64,000 nucleotides of DNA from Schistocerca nitens (taxonomy: Eukaryota > Arthropoda > Insecta > Orthoptera > Acrididae). The position numbers and the translations under genes are program-made. Shown here piece after piece: positions 1 through 10,401 of this stretch. Under the pieces are notes generated by a model. The model ran no database searches. It saw only the letters and a program-made list of their open reading frames with translations, and was not told where the DNA came from. Within the stretch, counting starts at the first letter, position 1; each line of letters opens with the position of its first letter. Where the stretch lies: NCBI RefSeq assembly GCF_023898315.1, contig NC_064622.1:173558178-173622177 (forward strand), given 5' to 3'.

Positions 1-39
1 GAACTGGTGTGGAGGTTCTAGCCACATCAGCGCCCATAT

Positions 40-150
40 ACCGATCGCAACGTCTAAGTCGCCGAAGTAGCGTCAACTCGAAAAACTTGCACCAAGCGAA
101 CGGTCTACCCTACGGGAGGCCCTATCCACATGGCATTGCCATTATCTACC
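40..150 (+). mobile_element. SINE-G tail fragment
   Basis: This matches the 3' part of the SINE-G copy at 39300-39396, sharing the phrases aagtcg.cgaagt, gcgaacggtct and gggaggccct. The tRNA-like head is absent or lies before the window. It is a 5'-truncated relic with no coding capacity. Confidence 0.65.
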
Positions 151-603
151 AGCAGTCGACGTGGCCAGCTTTAGAAGCGTTGAAATGTCCTTAATGTTAG
201 GTATAATCCAGTAACTATTCCGCGTTAGAAGTCACTGAGCTCTGCGGACCTACCCATTCTCACGTTTTTGCTTCTCTACTCACAATACAATACTCTCACC
301 TCTTTTTACGCTAGCGGGTTCGTCTCATGTGACGTGTAGTAGTCAATTACGCATTACATAGGGTTGTCCGGACAATGCTGATCAGTTAGTGTACATTTTA
401 GACTTCATAACTACCATTAAATAAAAAGAATCTTGTGAAACTATAGAAACCAGCCCAATATTGACTGAAAGGCAGGAAGGTCAGTTTGGTATTGATGTAC
501 CACGGACTGCTACGTCATCAGTTATGGAGCTCCATCTCGAGAATATACAATTTACCATTAAAACGGCTCGCTGTCGTATGGTAGCTAAACGTTTTCAGGT
601 GCA
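151..603. other. unassigned stretch
   Basis: I see no gene, repeat boundary or RNA motif I can name. Short open frames here have no recognisable domain. Confidence 0.5.
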
Positions 604-1313
604 GTTGTTATTGTTGTTTCTGTGGTCTTCTGTCCGAAGACTGGTTTGATTCAGCTCTCCATGCTACTGTATCCTGTGCAAGTCTCTTCATCAGCGAATG
701 ACTACTGCAAGTTATATCCTTTCGAATCTGCGTAATGCATTCATCTCTTGGTCTCCCTCTACAGTTTTTACTCCCACACACTTGCTGCAATGCTGAATTG
801 GTGATCAACTGATGTCTCAAAAGTGTCTTACCAACCGATCCTTTCTTATGCTCAGGTTTCCCCACAAATTTATTTTCTCCCCAGTTCTATTCAGTACCTT
901 CTCATTCGTTACGTGATCTACGCATGTCATCTGCAGCATTTTTCTGGAGCACCACATTTAAAAAGCTACGATTCTCTTCTTGCCTGAACTGTTTATCGTC
1001 CATGTTTACTTCTGTACATGGCTACACTCGACACAAACACTTTCGGAAAGACTTCCTGACACTTAAATCTGTATTCGAATAGCCTCTCCAGTTACATAAT
1101 CATCAGTTATTTCGCTGCCCAAATAACAAAACTCATCTACTACTATGTATCTCGTTTCCTAATCTAATTCCGTCAGCAACACCTGATTTAATTCGAATAG
1201 ATTCCATTAACGTTATTTTGCTTTAATGATGTTCATTATATCCTCCTCTGAAGACACTGCCCGTTCCGTTCAGCTTCTCTTCCAAGTCCTTTGCTCAGTC
1301 TGAAAGGATTACA

Positions 1314-1513
1314 GCCCGCAGGGGTGGCCGATCGGTTCTAGGCACTACAGTCTGGAACCGCGCGACCGCTGCGGTCGCAGGTTCGAATCCAGACTCGGGC
1401 ATGGATGTGTGCGATGATCTTAGGTTAGTTAGGTTTAAGTAGTTCTAAGTTCTACGGGACTGATGACCTCAGAAGTTAAGTCCCATAGTGCTCAGAGCGA
1501 TTTGAACCATTTT
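1314..1513 (+). mobile_element. SINE-A copy
   Basis: A tRNA-like head has an A box (tggccgatcggt) and a B box (ggttcgaatcc), followed by the shared tail ending gctcagagcgatttgaacc. A 12-bp duplication with one mismatch (gaaaggattaca at 1302-1313, gaaacgattaca at 1514-1525) flanks it, so it retroposed into the surrounding LINE. Confidence 0.9.
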
Positions 1514-1756
1514 GAAACGATTACAATGTCATCGGCAAACCTCTAAGTTTTTATTTCGTCTCCCTGATCTTTAATTTCTACTTCTAATTTTATTTGGATT
1601 CCGTTACTGCTTGTTCATTGTTCAGATTGAATAAGCTCGGGGACAGGCTACAACCCTGTCTTACTCCTTCTCAAACACTGCTTTGCTTTCAAGCCCCTCG
1701 AGTCTTATAACTATCATCTTGTTTCTTCGTAATTAGACTTTCATTCCCTGTGTTTT

Positions 1757-1947
1757 AAATGGCTCTGAGCACTATGGGACTTAACATCTGAGGTCATCAG
1801 ACCCCTAGAACTTAGAACTACTTAAACCTAACTAACTTAAAGACATCACACACATCCATGTCCGAGGCAGGATTCGAAGCTGCGACCGTAGCGGTCGCGC
1901 GGTTCCAGACTGTAGCGCCTAGAACCGCTCGGCCACCCTGGCCGGCC
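1757..1947 (-). mobile_element. SINE-A copy
   Basis: A full-length minus-strand SINE-A, tail at the left and tRNA-like head at the right, ending ggccggcc. It interrupts the same LINE relic. I cannot define a clean target duplication. Confidence 0.88.
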
Positions 1948-2209
1948 CCCATGTTATAACCCCGCTAGCTTCAGAATTTCAAAGAGAGTATACCAATCAA
2001 TATTGTGTAATTTATTACAAAAGTTGAATGAACTAATAAAAAACTGACATAGTCTCGAGAATGAACGTATAAGGAGTGTATGAAAATGGACACTGACGAT
2101 TCGACAAGTATATCTAGTCGAAAGGTTTTAAATGCAGTGATGGTAGACGAAAGTCTCAGTCGCGTAACTCCCACGACCAATTTATCGCTTCGTATACGGA
2201 AGTATTCCG

Positions 2210-2720
2210 AGGGTCGCAGAGAGCCGCTCGCGTCTGTGGGTTGCGGCCCGCCGAGCGGCGTCGCGGCGCGCTGTGGCGTCGGTGGCCCCCCCGACGCCGA
2301 CGCGGCGTTATCCCCCTTTCATCACGTGGCACCGCCCCTCCCCTCCCCTCCCCCTCCCCCGCCGCCCCCACTCGCCCCTCCCCCTCGGCCACTCCTTAAT
2401 GTCGCCTGAATATTCATGGCGGACACGGCCTACAACCTGCCGCAACAGCGGCGCTCGTCCTACCGTGATTTTTGAAAACGCCGCAACGGATGAGCTGGCC
2501 TGTGTCTCTCCATTCTCTTTGACGTATCCAGTCTAAAAAAAAAAAAGGTGCAGCGGGGTGAGAAGGGGTGGGGAGGGGAAGGGAGGGGGAGAGCAGTTAA
2601 AACGAGGTCTGCCACACGCGACTCGCGCGCTACTGCTCAATTAAGAACCGCCGATCAATCGACGGCTTCGGTGTCCAAACAAGCCGCCGCTGTGATCTCG
2701 GGTGTCAGTGAGGATGTCCC
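2210..2720. promoter_or_regulatory. CpG-rich block, possible regulatory DNA
   Basis: This segment is far richer in G+C and CpG than its surroundings. It has a C-rich run at 2335-2395, an AT-centred motif (tgaatattcatgg) near 2407, and a second dense CpG part at 2600-2720. No repeat family is recognisable and open frames are low-complexity proline tracts. A promoter or enhancer of a neighbouring gene is plausible but unproved; there is no clear core promoter or first exon. Confidence 0.35.
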
Positions 2721-2835
2721 GAAATCCGCGTGCCACTACCAAAGCAACACAATTACTGGTTTTTGTTTTGCTTCAGTCTCTTTACCATTAGGTTTCATCA
2801 CTACCGACTTGGGTGTCGTTGTCCTGTTGCGTTCC

Positions 2836-3625
2836 TTTAAGGGAGGAAGGCGCTTTAAAGGAGAAAATCCTTCGCTCTGAACCTCCCTGAAACTTTTTAA
2901 AGCTAAAAACGTTACCATCGGGAATGAAGCCAACTGTGCTATCAAACGTTTATATTATGTGGCAGCATGATTACCATTTCTGAACTAAACGGACGAGAGC
3001 GCTATGTTTCATTCACAAAATACAGGGTTGACTTTAAGTCAGTACTCGATAATGCCTTTGGTGCAGTGATACGAAACAAAAATACAAATTTGCTATCAAG
3101 ACGTGTAGGGCTCAATGAACGTATAAAAGATGCTCAACGTGGTTTCCATGCAGTTCCAAGGAAAACACTGTATCTCTTCGATACTGACTAAAAAATTTCA
3201 TCGAAAAACCGTACCTTTTCAGTGGTGTGTATCTTTAAGGGTGGAAGGTGCTTTAAAGGAGAAAATTATTCCCTCTGAATCTCCTTGAAACTTTTTAAAG
3301 CTAAAAACGCTACCATCGGAAATAAAGCCAACTGATCTCCTATCAAACGTTTATATTATGTGGCAGCATGATTACCATTTCTCAACTGTAAGGACGATAA
3401 CGCTGTGTTTCATTCACAAAATATAGGGTTGATTGTAAGGCAATACTCGATAGTGCTCTTGGTGCAACGGTACGAAACAAATAAAAATACAAATTTACTA
3501 TCAAGACGTGTAGGCGTCAATGAACGTATGAAAGACGCTCAAAGTGGTTTCCATGCAGTTCGAAGAAAGACACCGTATCTTTTAGACATTGATTAACAAA
3601 TTTGGTCGCAAAACCGTGCGTTTTC
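2836..3625. repeat. two-copy tandem duplication, period about 398 bp
   Basis: Unit 1 (2836-3233) and unit 2 (3234-about 3625) align along their length from tttaaggg to the end. Both carry the phrase cagcatgattaccatttct. On the plus strand both contain a frame reading NTNLLSRRVG.NER.KDAQ.GFHAV that stops at the same codon (3189-3191 and 3594-3596). I know no family for it. It could be a decayed duplicated exon or a simple local duplication. Confidence 0.7.
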
Positions 3626-3801
3626 AAATTATGATTTAATTTTTTCCTTCAAATGTTCGTCATCATAATTCTTCACGGAATAAATCTCAGTTTTTGGTAT
3701 ACCCAAGACTGAAAAATCCGTGGGTGTGATACATAGAGATCGTGGAGGCCATTTAGTACTGCCCCATCTGCAAATCAGTTCATCAAATAAGAATAAAAAT
3801 T

Positions 3802-4000
3802 GAGCCTGCCGGGGTGGCCAAGCGGTTAAAGGCGCTACAGTCTGGAACTGCGCAACCGCTACGGTCTCAGGTTCGAATCCTGCCTCGGGCATGGATGTGT
3901 GTGATGTCCTTAGTTGAGTTAGGTTTAAGTAGTTCTAAGTTCTAGGGGACTGATGACCATAGAAGTTAAGTCCCATAGTGCTCAGAGCCATTTGACCCAG
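3802..4000 (+). mobile_element. SINE-A copy
   Basis: Full tRNA-like head (A box tggccaagcggt, B box ggttcgaatcc) and shared tail. A short flanking duplication, taaaaatt, is visible at 3794-3801 and 4001-4008. Confidence 0.88.
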
Positions 4001-4286
4001 TAAAAATTTAAACACAAGCCTTGAAATTTACCGTCAACTCATTCACTTCACTCTCAGCCAAACAAATTAATTACTTTCACCATCTGTCAGTTGATATCCA
4101 TATCATAGGTTTTCCTATGCATTACAAAGCTAACCTACACGTTCCCACGTCGCTCTTGTGTGTTATACTAGCATCATTTAGGCATATTCCATTAGGTCGT
4201 TGTGCGTGTCCCGCCCATCTTATTCCATTTTGATTATATGCATGTTTCCGTTTTTAACGCGTGTTGTGTACTGTGTAAGTGATGTA

Positions 4287-5620
4287 CGAGGGTCACTCCA
4301 AAAGAAATGCACACTATTTTTGTAAAAATACAGTTTTCATTCTGCATGCGTGAAAGTTTTACGGTGTGGCGATACATCCTTCCCTCTTGTTTTCAAACTT
4401 AGTTCAACCTGTTCCCGTGAGTGGCGCCGTCACAGCATGTCTTCAAGATGGCTACTACACTTGACGTTCGTCAGAAGCAACGTGCTGTCACAGAATTCCT
4501 GTTCTGTGAAAACGAGACAGTGGGAAACATACACAAGAGGTTGAAAAAGGTGTATGCAGATGCTGCTGTCGATCGCAGTACAGTTAGTCGGTGGGCAAGC
4601 AGGTTACGTGATGAAAGCGGGCACGGCAATTGGGGATTGTCCTCGTAGCGGCAGGCCTCGTACTGCACACACTCCAGACAATGTGCAGAGAGTTAACGAT
4701 TTGGTGATTGCTGACTAGACGCATCACAGTGAACGAATTGTCACGCTACGTTGGGATAGGGGAAGGAAGTCTTTGCAGAATACTGAAAGCGTTGGCGTTA
4801 AAAAAGGTTTGTGCCAAGTGGGTTCCCAGGATGTTGACAGTGGCTCACAAAGAAACAAGAAAAACGGTAAGCAGCGAACTCTTGGAACAGCACGAGAATG
4901 GTGGAGATGAATTTCTTGGAAGAACTGTGACAGGTGATGAAACATGGCTCCATCATTTTTCACCAGAGACGAAGAGGCAATCAATGGAGTGGCATCATGC
5001 AAATTCACCCAAGAAAAAAAAATTCAAAACCACACCTTCTGCTGGAAAATTAGGGCTACGGTGTTTTTCGATTCCGAAGGACTCTTGCTTGTGGACATCA
5101 TGCCAAGTGGAACCACCGTAAATTCTGGTGCATATGTGACGACACTGAAGAAACTTCAAGCTGACTGAGTCATGTTCGACCACATCGGCAAAATCAGGAT
5201 GTTTTGCTGTTGCACGACAATACACGGCCACATGTCAGTCAAAAAACCATGGAAGCGATCACAAAACTCGGATGGACAACACTGAAACACCCGCCTTACA
5301 GTCCTGACCAGGCTCCATGTGACTATCATCACTTTGGGAAACTGAAAGACTCCCTTCGTGGAACAAGGTTTGAAGATGATGACTCTCTTGTACACGCTGC
5401 CAAACAGTGGCTCCAACAGGTTGGTCCAGAATTTTACCGTGCGGGTATACAGGCGCTGGTTCCAAGATGGCGTAAGGCAGTTGAGAGGGATGGAAATTAT
5501 TTTGAGAAATGAAAATATTGTTCATAAAGGATGTACCTACACACTGTAAAACTTTCAAACATGTAGAATAAAAGATAGATTTATAAAAAAAAGTGTTCAT
5601 TTCTTTTGGAGTGACCCTCG
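4287..5620 (+). mobile_element. mariner transposon, complete ends
   Basis: A 1334-bp element bounded by TA dinucleotides (4285-4286 and 5621-5622), as Tc1/mariner insertion creates. The 28-bp terminal inverted repeats at 4287-4314 and 5593-5620 match at 27 of 28 positions. It carries one transposase frame on the plus strand, now broken. The intact ends mean it could once be mobilised in trans, but its own enzyme is dead. Confidence 0.95.
4448..5512 (+). pseudogene. mariner transposase, frameshifted
   Basis: Mariner transposase relic with a start at MATTLDVRQKQRAV and a span of about 355 codons, close to the usual 345 or so. The N-terminal helix-turn-helix region is followed by the catalytic part: VTGDETW (first Asp), LLLHDNTRPH (second Asp) and PCDYHHF (third Asp). 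Exactly 34 residues separate the second and third, so it is a D,D34D enzyme. The frame shifts at least four times (near 4629, 4705, 5050 and 5160) and one in-frame stop (tag) lies near 4716. All three catalytic residues survive, so decay came from small indels. I give no repaired sequence. Confidence 0.93.
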
Positions 5621-5622
5621 TA

Positions 5623-6451
5623 TAGTATGAGTGAGTTGCTGCATAAGAGGATAACAATAAACCCCGAGGTCACTAAAATAATGCAGCAGCTCACACATTG
5701 GCAAACATCGCATTTAAAAATTCAATAGTGCACGAAAAACCCGCTCGATAATGGGAATTACTCGTATTTACCGAAAAGCGTCGCGAGGAAAATAAAGAAA
5801 GACAGTGACTGCCAGCTGCAAATGTTATTCTGTGTCAAATCAAAACGATAGTTCTTAATCGTGTTAGAGATTCGACAAACATTTCGTAAAGGATAAAAAT
5901 AACATGACAAAATTCTGACGCTGAAACCAAATAAATGCGGAGGAACAATAGATAATAGTTCAAAGTAAAGAGCTGAGGCTTTGTGTTAAAATGCCATAAA
6001 GATGTAAGCTGGTGTTTATTCAGCTTTACAAAACACGCCATTTTAAAGTACCACTGAGCATAGCACCATTACAAGAAACTAGACCCGAACTGGCCATCGC
6101 AGGGTTCCGTGTTCAACAAAAAGGACATTCGAATTCTCTTGTGCAGCAAACATTCTGGTGAAGCACAATGAGAAATTAAAAGATTTGGCACTCTCAAGTG
6201 ACAGAATACGAAAAATGTGTACGTTTATGAGATTTTACATTAGAGAAATCTATCTAGGGGGCGCGTTCAACATCTTAAGTGATGATAAGAGCAGTGAAAC
6301 GACACGAAGTTGACATTACCAGACTCTGAAGCGGCGGAACTGGCCCATGACCACTCACCTGAACCTCATAGCCCAGCGAGACTGGTCACGCCAGAATACA
6401 AAGTGCGCTTTCCTTAGAAGTATGCTCAATAGATGTGTGTTTCTCCTATAT
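5623..6451. other. unassigned stretch
   Basis: Between the mariner and the hAT-like element I recognise no gene or repeat. Only short frames without domains are present. Confidence 0.5.
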
Positions 6452-6832
6452 CAGTGGTTCCCAGCCTAGTGGTAACTGCCATCTGAGGCGTAAAATGAAA
6501 GTGTCTGGGAGTTAAAAAGTAAGAGGTTCAATTACCCTTCGGTGACGAAATTAAATTATCTTCAAAAGATCATTAATGATCACATGAGTCACCAATAATT
6601 AAATATTTTGTTCTTAGTCCACCCACTGCACTCACACTTCGTACTTTCTACCAAGCATCTCTTACAGTTAAATTGAGACATATACATCAAACATTCTCAA
6701 AAATCTCACGAAATACCTTTTCCATGCCGTAGATAGTTCCCGTAAAGGACCAGTAATTGCTTCATCATTCGCTTCTCAACAGATAAGTGAACTGATTGAC
6801 AGCTCAACACCACAGCTTCTACATTGCTGCAA

Positions 6833-7003
6833 CTGCAGTCATGGACTTTGCGGCTGGTCCCGGTGGAGGTTCGAGTCCTCCTTCGGGCATGGGTGTGTGT
6901 GTTTGTCCTTAGGATAATTTAGGTTAAGTAGTGTGTAAGCTTAGGGACTGATGACCATAGCAGTTAAGTCCCATAAGAGTTCCCACACATTTGAACATTT
7001 TGA
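6833..7003 (+). mobile_element. SINE-C copy
   Basis: Head variant C with B box ggttcgagtcc and phrase gggcatgggtgtgtgtg, joined to the shared tail (gggactgatgacc...agtcccata). A perfect 12-bp duplication, acattgctgcaa, flanks it at 6821-6832 and 7004-7015. It sits inside the hAT-like element and is therefore younger. Confidence 0.9.
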
Positions 7004-7445
7004 ACATTGCTGCAATATCGTTACTATTGCCATCATTATTATTAGTTGCAGTGGTCATACACAATGCATTACCAGACTGAAGTCTTCCAATTTCTACCAA
7101 TTCAGAAGTAAAGAGCGAAGCAGTCAAGTGATTTAAGAACAATAAGTATAGTACATACATTTTAACTTGGATTGTTTTAAATGGAGATGCAGGGGTGTCT
7201 CTAGTGAGAGGAATGGTACAGAGCGAGTGTTTTTTTTTGTTTTTCTTTTTTTTTTTATGCAAGTGCCAACCCTTAATGTAGATAGCTGGCTTTCTTTTCC
7301 GACGAGGAGATGTAGGCACCCACGATGCACTGAGAACTTGTTCCATCATTCTCTACTGAAGTTTGTTAGAAATAAGCAGTATCAGTCGTCTCATTGTCTC
7401 ATTAGTTCGTGATTTAACTCAGCACCTACAAGAACTGATAGTATT

Positions 7446-8045
7446 TATACTTATATGGATATGGTGTCTGTTCTTTCGGACCATATCCATATAAGTATAT
7501 AGTTCTGGCAGTACCGGCCATGACCTTCTTCTTCTGTGCGGATGAACACATATTATCCGAACTCCTACGGCACTCGGTAAGAATGTCTTCCACGAATAAT
7601 GAGCGTGTTGGGGTGGGATACTACGAATGTAGTGTGTGGACATACAAGGCGAGAATGTGGGTCTCGCGAGAAGCGCGCACGAGATAGTCCCTGCGTTCGC
7701 ACAATCCTTTGTGCCCTCGATGGCTCAGATGGACGCCGGCACGATAGCTCAACGTGTTCGGTCAGAGGGTTAGCTGCTGCCCTCTGTATTAAAAAAACTG
7801 AGTTAATCGGTTAATAACGAACTTAAAAGGGTGTCTTACGACGTTCGCCCCGAGCAGGTGCAACGAACAAAAGCGAACAAAATGAGATTAAAAAAAAAAG
7901 AAGAAGATGATGATGAATAGAGAGTCTGCCATGTAAGCAGGAGATGCCGGGTTCGAGTCCCGGTCAGGGCACAGATTTTCACCTGTCCCCGTTGATATAT
8001 ATCAACGCCCGTCAGCAGGTGAAGGTATTAATATAATTATAAATA
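7446..8045 (+). mobile_element. SINE-H: hairpin-headed, tRNA-like composite element
   Basis: It starts with a perfect 20-bp inverted repeat (7446-7465 with 7480-7499, 14-nt loop). A tRNA-like module follows: tggctcagatgg at 7721-7732, then after an insertion atagagagtctgcc and B box ggttcgagtcc (about 7952-7962). The tail contains a perfect 18-bp palindrome (7990-8007). The module is interrupted at the D-arm by SINE-F (7735-7900). I see no coding capacity. The exact outer limits are inferred. Confidence 0.6.
7735..7900 (+). mobile_element. SINE-F copy inside a tRNA-like D-arm
   Basis: It begins gccggcacgatagctcaacg, contains an aaaaaaactgag phrase, and ends in an A-rich tract at about 7889-7899. 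It matches the copy at 39026-39182. It lies between the two halves of the SINE-H tRNA-like region, right after the D-loop GG. The flanking duplication is short and imperfect (gatgg and gatga). Confidence 0.7.
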
Positions 8046-8190
8046 CGATTTATCTTCCATTTAAAAAATAAAAGCGTTCAAAGAAACATATTTTGTATTC
8101 TAATGTTTAGTACGACGATGGGTTGTAAGGGAGGGGGAGAGAGGGGACAGGAGTCATGGGTAGTGGTCTCGTGAAGGTTGGGAGTCACTG

Positions 8191-8880
8191 ATATACATCT
8201 ATACTCCGCAACCCACCTTACGATGTGTGTCGGAGTGTCCTTTCCGACTTATTGTCATTTCCTCCCTCCCCCCCTCCATCCTCGCAGTTTTCTTCTTCGA
8301 GTTGCGACTGGTCGGGGGAAAAAAGATTGGCGGTAAGACCCAGTGTGGTCTCGAATCTCTCTGATTTTATCTTCATAGCATCTCCGTGAAGCTTTCGGCT
8401 TCGCTATTTCCTCTATAAGGCCTAGCTGGTATTGATCCCAGACTAACCAACAGTATTCAAGTTTTGGTCAAACGAAAGTTTTCCAAGCCACATCGTGGAT
8501 GAACTACCCTTCCTCAGGATTCTTCCAATTACTTTTAGGCTGGGATCTGCCTTACTTGCCTTTAGTTTCATGTGGTCGTTCCACTTTAATCAGTCCCGAC
8601 GCGTGTTGCTAGATATTTAATGGAAATGGCGGATTCCAGTGATTGTCCTGCAATCGTGTAATCATTCAGCAGTGGCTGTCTCCGTCTATTTTGGGCAATA
8701 CGTTATGTTAATTTATGTTGAGGGTCAACTGCCAATCGTAGCACCAAGTGTCGTTCTGCTACAAGTCTTCCTGCATTTCGCTAGATTGTTCTTTCCTTAT
8801 CACTTCTATGTATGCAACAGCATCAACAGCGAGAAGCCTCGTGGAATATCCTGGTGGGGCCCAAAGTAAATGACATTCAG
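8191..8880 (-). mobile_element. LINE 3' fragment (CR1/Jockey-like)
   Basis: Minus-strand tail of a non-LTR element. It starts at the 3' end with atacatctatactccgcaac and runs back through a reverse-transcriptase C-terminal region, with stops in all frames. The same 3' end occurs at 20330-20400 (minus), 21148-21201 and 39472-39580 (plus). It is 5'-truncated, as is usual for LINEs. Confidence 0.7.
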
Positions 8881-9326
8881 TTTCGGCTGCCTAGAAGAGT
8901 TGCGGTTAACATCTTTGTCAAGGGTTCTACTGACCATACACGTATTCTAGTCAATAAGTTATTTTTGATTTTTTAAAATGTTTTTATTATTTAATTTTTT
9001 TATTTATTTTTTGTTTATTGATGATTTGCTATTGGTAATATATTTTTACCTACTTGAAAGTGGTTTCTTTTTGTGGCACAGAGTTCAGGCGGTGTGCTTG
9101 AGGAACTTTTGTGTGAAAAACCGTTACAGTTCGCCACAAATTTGATAAGTATTTGCATGAATCTCTTCGGGCTCCGACAGAGTCTCAAAGATAAGCTTTC
9201 CATCAATGCATGCCCGTTGAAAAGATGTTTTTCGCGGCCACAAGCGAAACTATATTTTATATTTTCCCATAACGTTCGCCAATACTGTTCTGACAAAGAG
9301 AGCAAGAGACAAATGTCTTCTTTCGA
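8881..9326. other. AT-rich unassigned stretch
   Basis: T-rich sequence (8960-9020 is nearly all A/T) followed by unique-looking DNA. No feature I can name. Confidence 0.5.
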
Positions 9327-9557
9327 GGTCCGCAGTTCGTGGTCTCGCGGTCGCGTTCTCGCTTCCCGATCACGGGGTCTCGGGTTCGATTTCCGGCGGG
9401 GTCAGGGATTTTCACCTTCCTCGAGATGGCTGGGTGTTTGTGATGTCCTCATCATTCATGAATGGGGCGAGATAGGGCTGAGCAAAGGTTGGGAATTTGT
9501 ACGTGCACTGATAACGACGCAGTTGAGCGCCTCACAAATGAACCATCATTATCATTT
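9327..9557 (+). mobile_element. SINE-E: SINE-B-type head with a different tail
   Basis: The head (cgtggtctcgcggtcgcg, then B box ggttcgatttccggcgggg) is the same type as the SINE-B copies at 45746 and 54926. The downstream part (cattcatgaatggggcgaga... gagcaaaggttgggaatt) is unrelated to the shared SINE-A/B/C tail. Limits are approximate. Confidence 0.75.
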
Positions 9558-10165
9558 TATTTCGAGGGACGATGCGAAAGTAAGTTCGGTCATATTCCAT
9601 TCCATTTCTATGTGGCAAGCAACAACAGTAAATAAATGGCACAGACAAACGCGGTATGAATCCACAACCGCTGGTGGTTCAGCGACGGAGGGGGTTACCG
9701 ACGGAGCGCCTAGGAAGAGAGTAACAGCAGACCGGCGTGCACTATGTTGTTTGAGTACACGTTACGATGGCAGACAGAGGTGTACTGACAACGTCGTCGC
9801 CAGTGGAAGCGCGTACTTTTATCCAGCACAAATGGGCACGTGGGGCTAGTGTGTCCGTCATCCATGAATCCTCCAGAGTATGTGTGGTGAAGAGGTCATG
9901 TTTCGTCGAAAGGTTGGTTGCTGGTATTCATAGAAAGAAGGAAGCATCTGGAGGATGCATGTCGGAGAGGGCGTTCACTTAACATCCACGAACGAAAACC
10001 ATTGCTGAAATGGAGCAGCCGGTGCGACGATTTAAACAGATTTCACCTACGACAAATTTCTCAATGTCAGTAGAGACTGTGGCGAAAAACGGTGCAATAT
10101 TGTAGGTCATGATGCCATGATGTATTTGTTTTTGAAAATGAAGTTCCGTCTGAAAAACTATGACA
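9558..10165. other. unassigned, possible old transposon
   Basis: The frame at 9767-9982 hints at an N-terminal region of a DDE transposase (IQHKWARGASVSVI), but I find no catalytic motif and would not call it. Confidence 0.3.
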
Positions 10166-10184
10166 AAATTTACATTCTGAACGT

Positions 10185-10382
10185 GCCGCGCGGGGTAGCC
10201 GCGTGGTCTGGGGCGTCTTGCCACGGTTCGCATCTCCCCCCGTCGGAGGTTCGAATCCTCCCTCTCCCTCGGGCATGGGTGTGTGTGTTGTCCTTAGAGG
10301 AAGTTAGTTTAAGCTACATTAAGTAGTATGTAAGCCTAGGAACCGATGACCTCAGCAGTTTGGTCCCATAGGAACTTACCAC
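10185..10382 (+). mobile_element. SINE-C copy
   Basis: Head C (gtagccgcgtggtc; B box ggttcgaatcc; gggcatgggtgtgtgtg) and a diverged shared tail. A 19-bp duplication with two mismatches lies at 10166-10184 and 10383-10401. The tail hairpin carries a compensatory change (ggaacc with ggtccc). Confidence 0.88.
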
Positions 10383-10401
10383 AAATTTCCATTCGGAACG
10401 T

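Larger units (their letters stand above)
604..2010 (-). mobile_element. non-LTR retrotransposon (LINE) 3' part
   Basis: Read on the minus strand, this is the end of a LINE polyprotein. Near the 3' end the frame has GRPRDECITQIRKDI followed by ESNQSSD, a C-terminal signature common in insect endonuclease/reverse transcriptase LINEs. At 1951-2010 the minus strand encodes NIDWYTLFEILKLA, part of the reverse transcriptase. The body is full of stops and frameshifts, so it is dead. Two SINE-A copies in opposite orientation split it at 1314-1513 and 1757-1947. The 3' end near 604 matches that of the LINE piece at 30965-31305. The 5' half is missing beyond about 2010. Confidence 0.75.
6452..8190. mobile_element. 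hAT-like element, copy 1, with nested insertions
   Basis: The ends are cagtggttcccagcct at the left and aggttgggagtcactg at the right, imperfect inverted repeats of the hAT cagtggtt type. Internal sequence aligns with the copy at 59897-60926 in several blocks (for example attattattagt.gcagtggtca, and the segment around 7360-7415). It is lengthened by a SINE-C (6833-7003) and the hairpin SINE-H (7446-8045). No transposase domain is readable, so it is non-autonomous or gutted. The 8-bp target duplication is not recognisable, perhaps because a LINE tail abuts the right end. Confidence 0.65.

Noticed and set aside
1460..1500. Hammerhead in the shared SINE tail (ctgatga)
   Set aside because: No gaaa element follows in the right place; only a simple hairpin is supported.
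3629..3892. 87-codon minus frame beginning MPEAGFEPETVAVAQFQ
   Set aside because: It is a translation of the SINE-A head. The same MPEAGFxP string arises wherever SINE-A occurs (for example 41518).
4021..4233. 70-codon frame between SINE and mariner
   Set aside because: No domain, no splice or promoter context; length is within chance.
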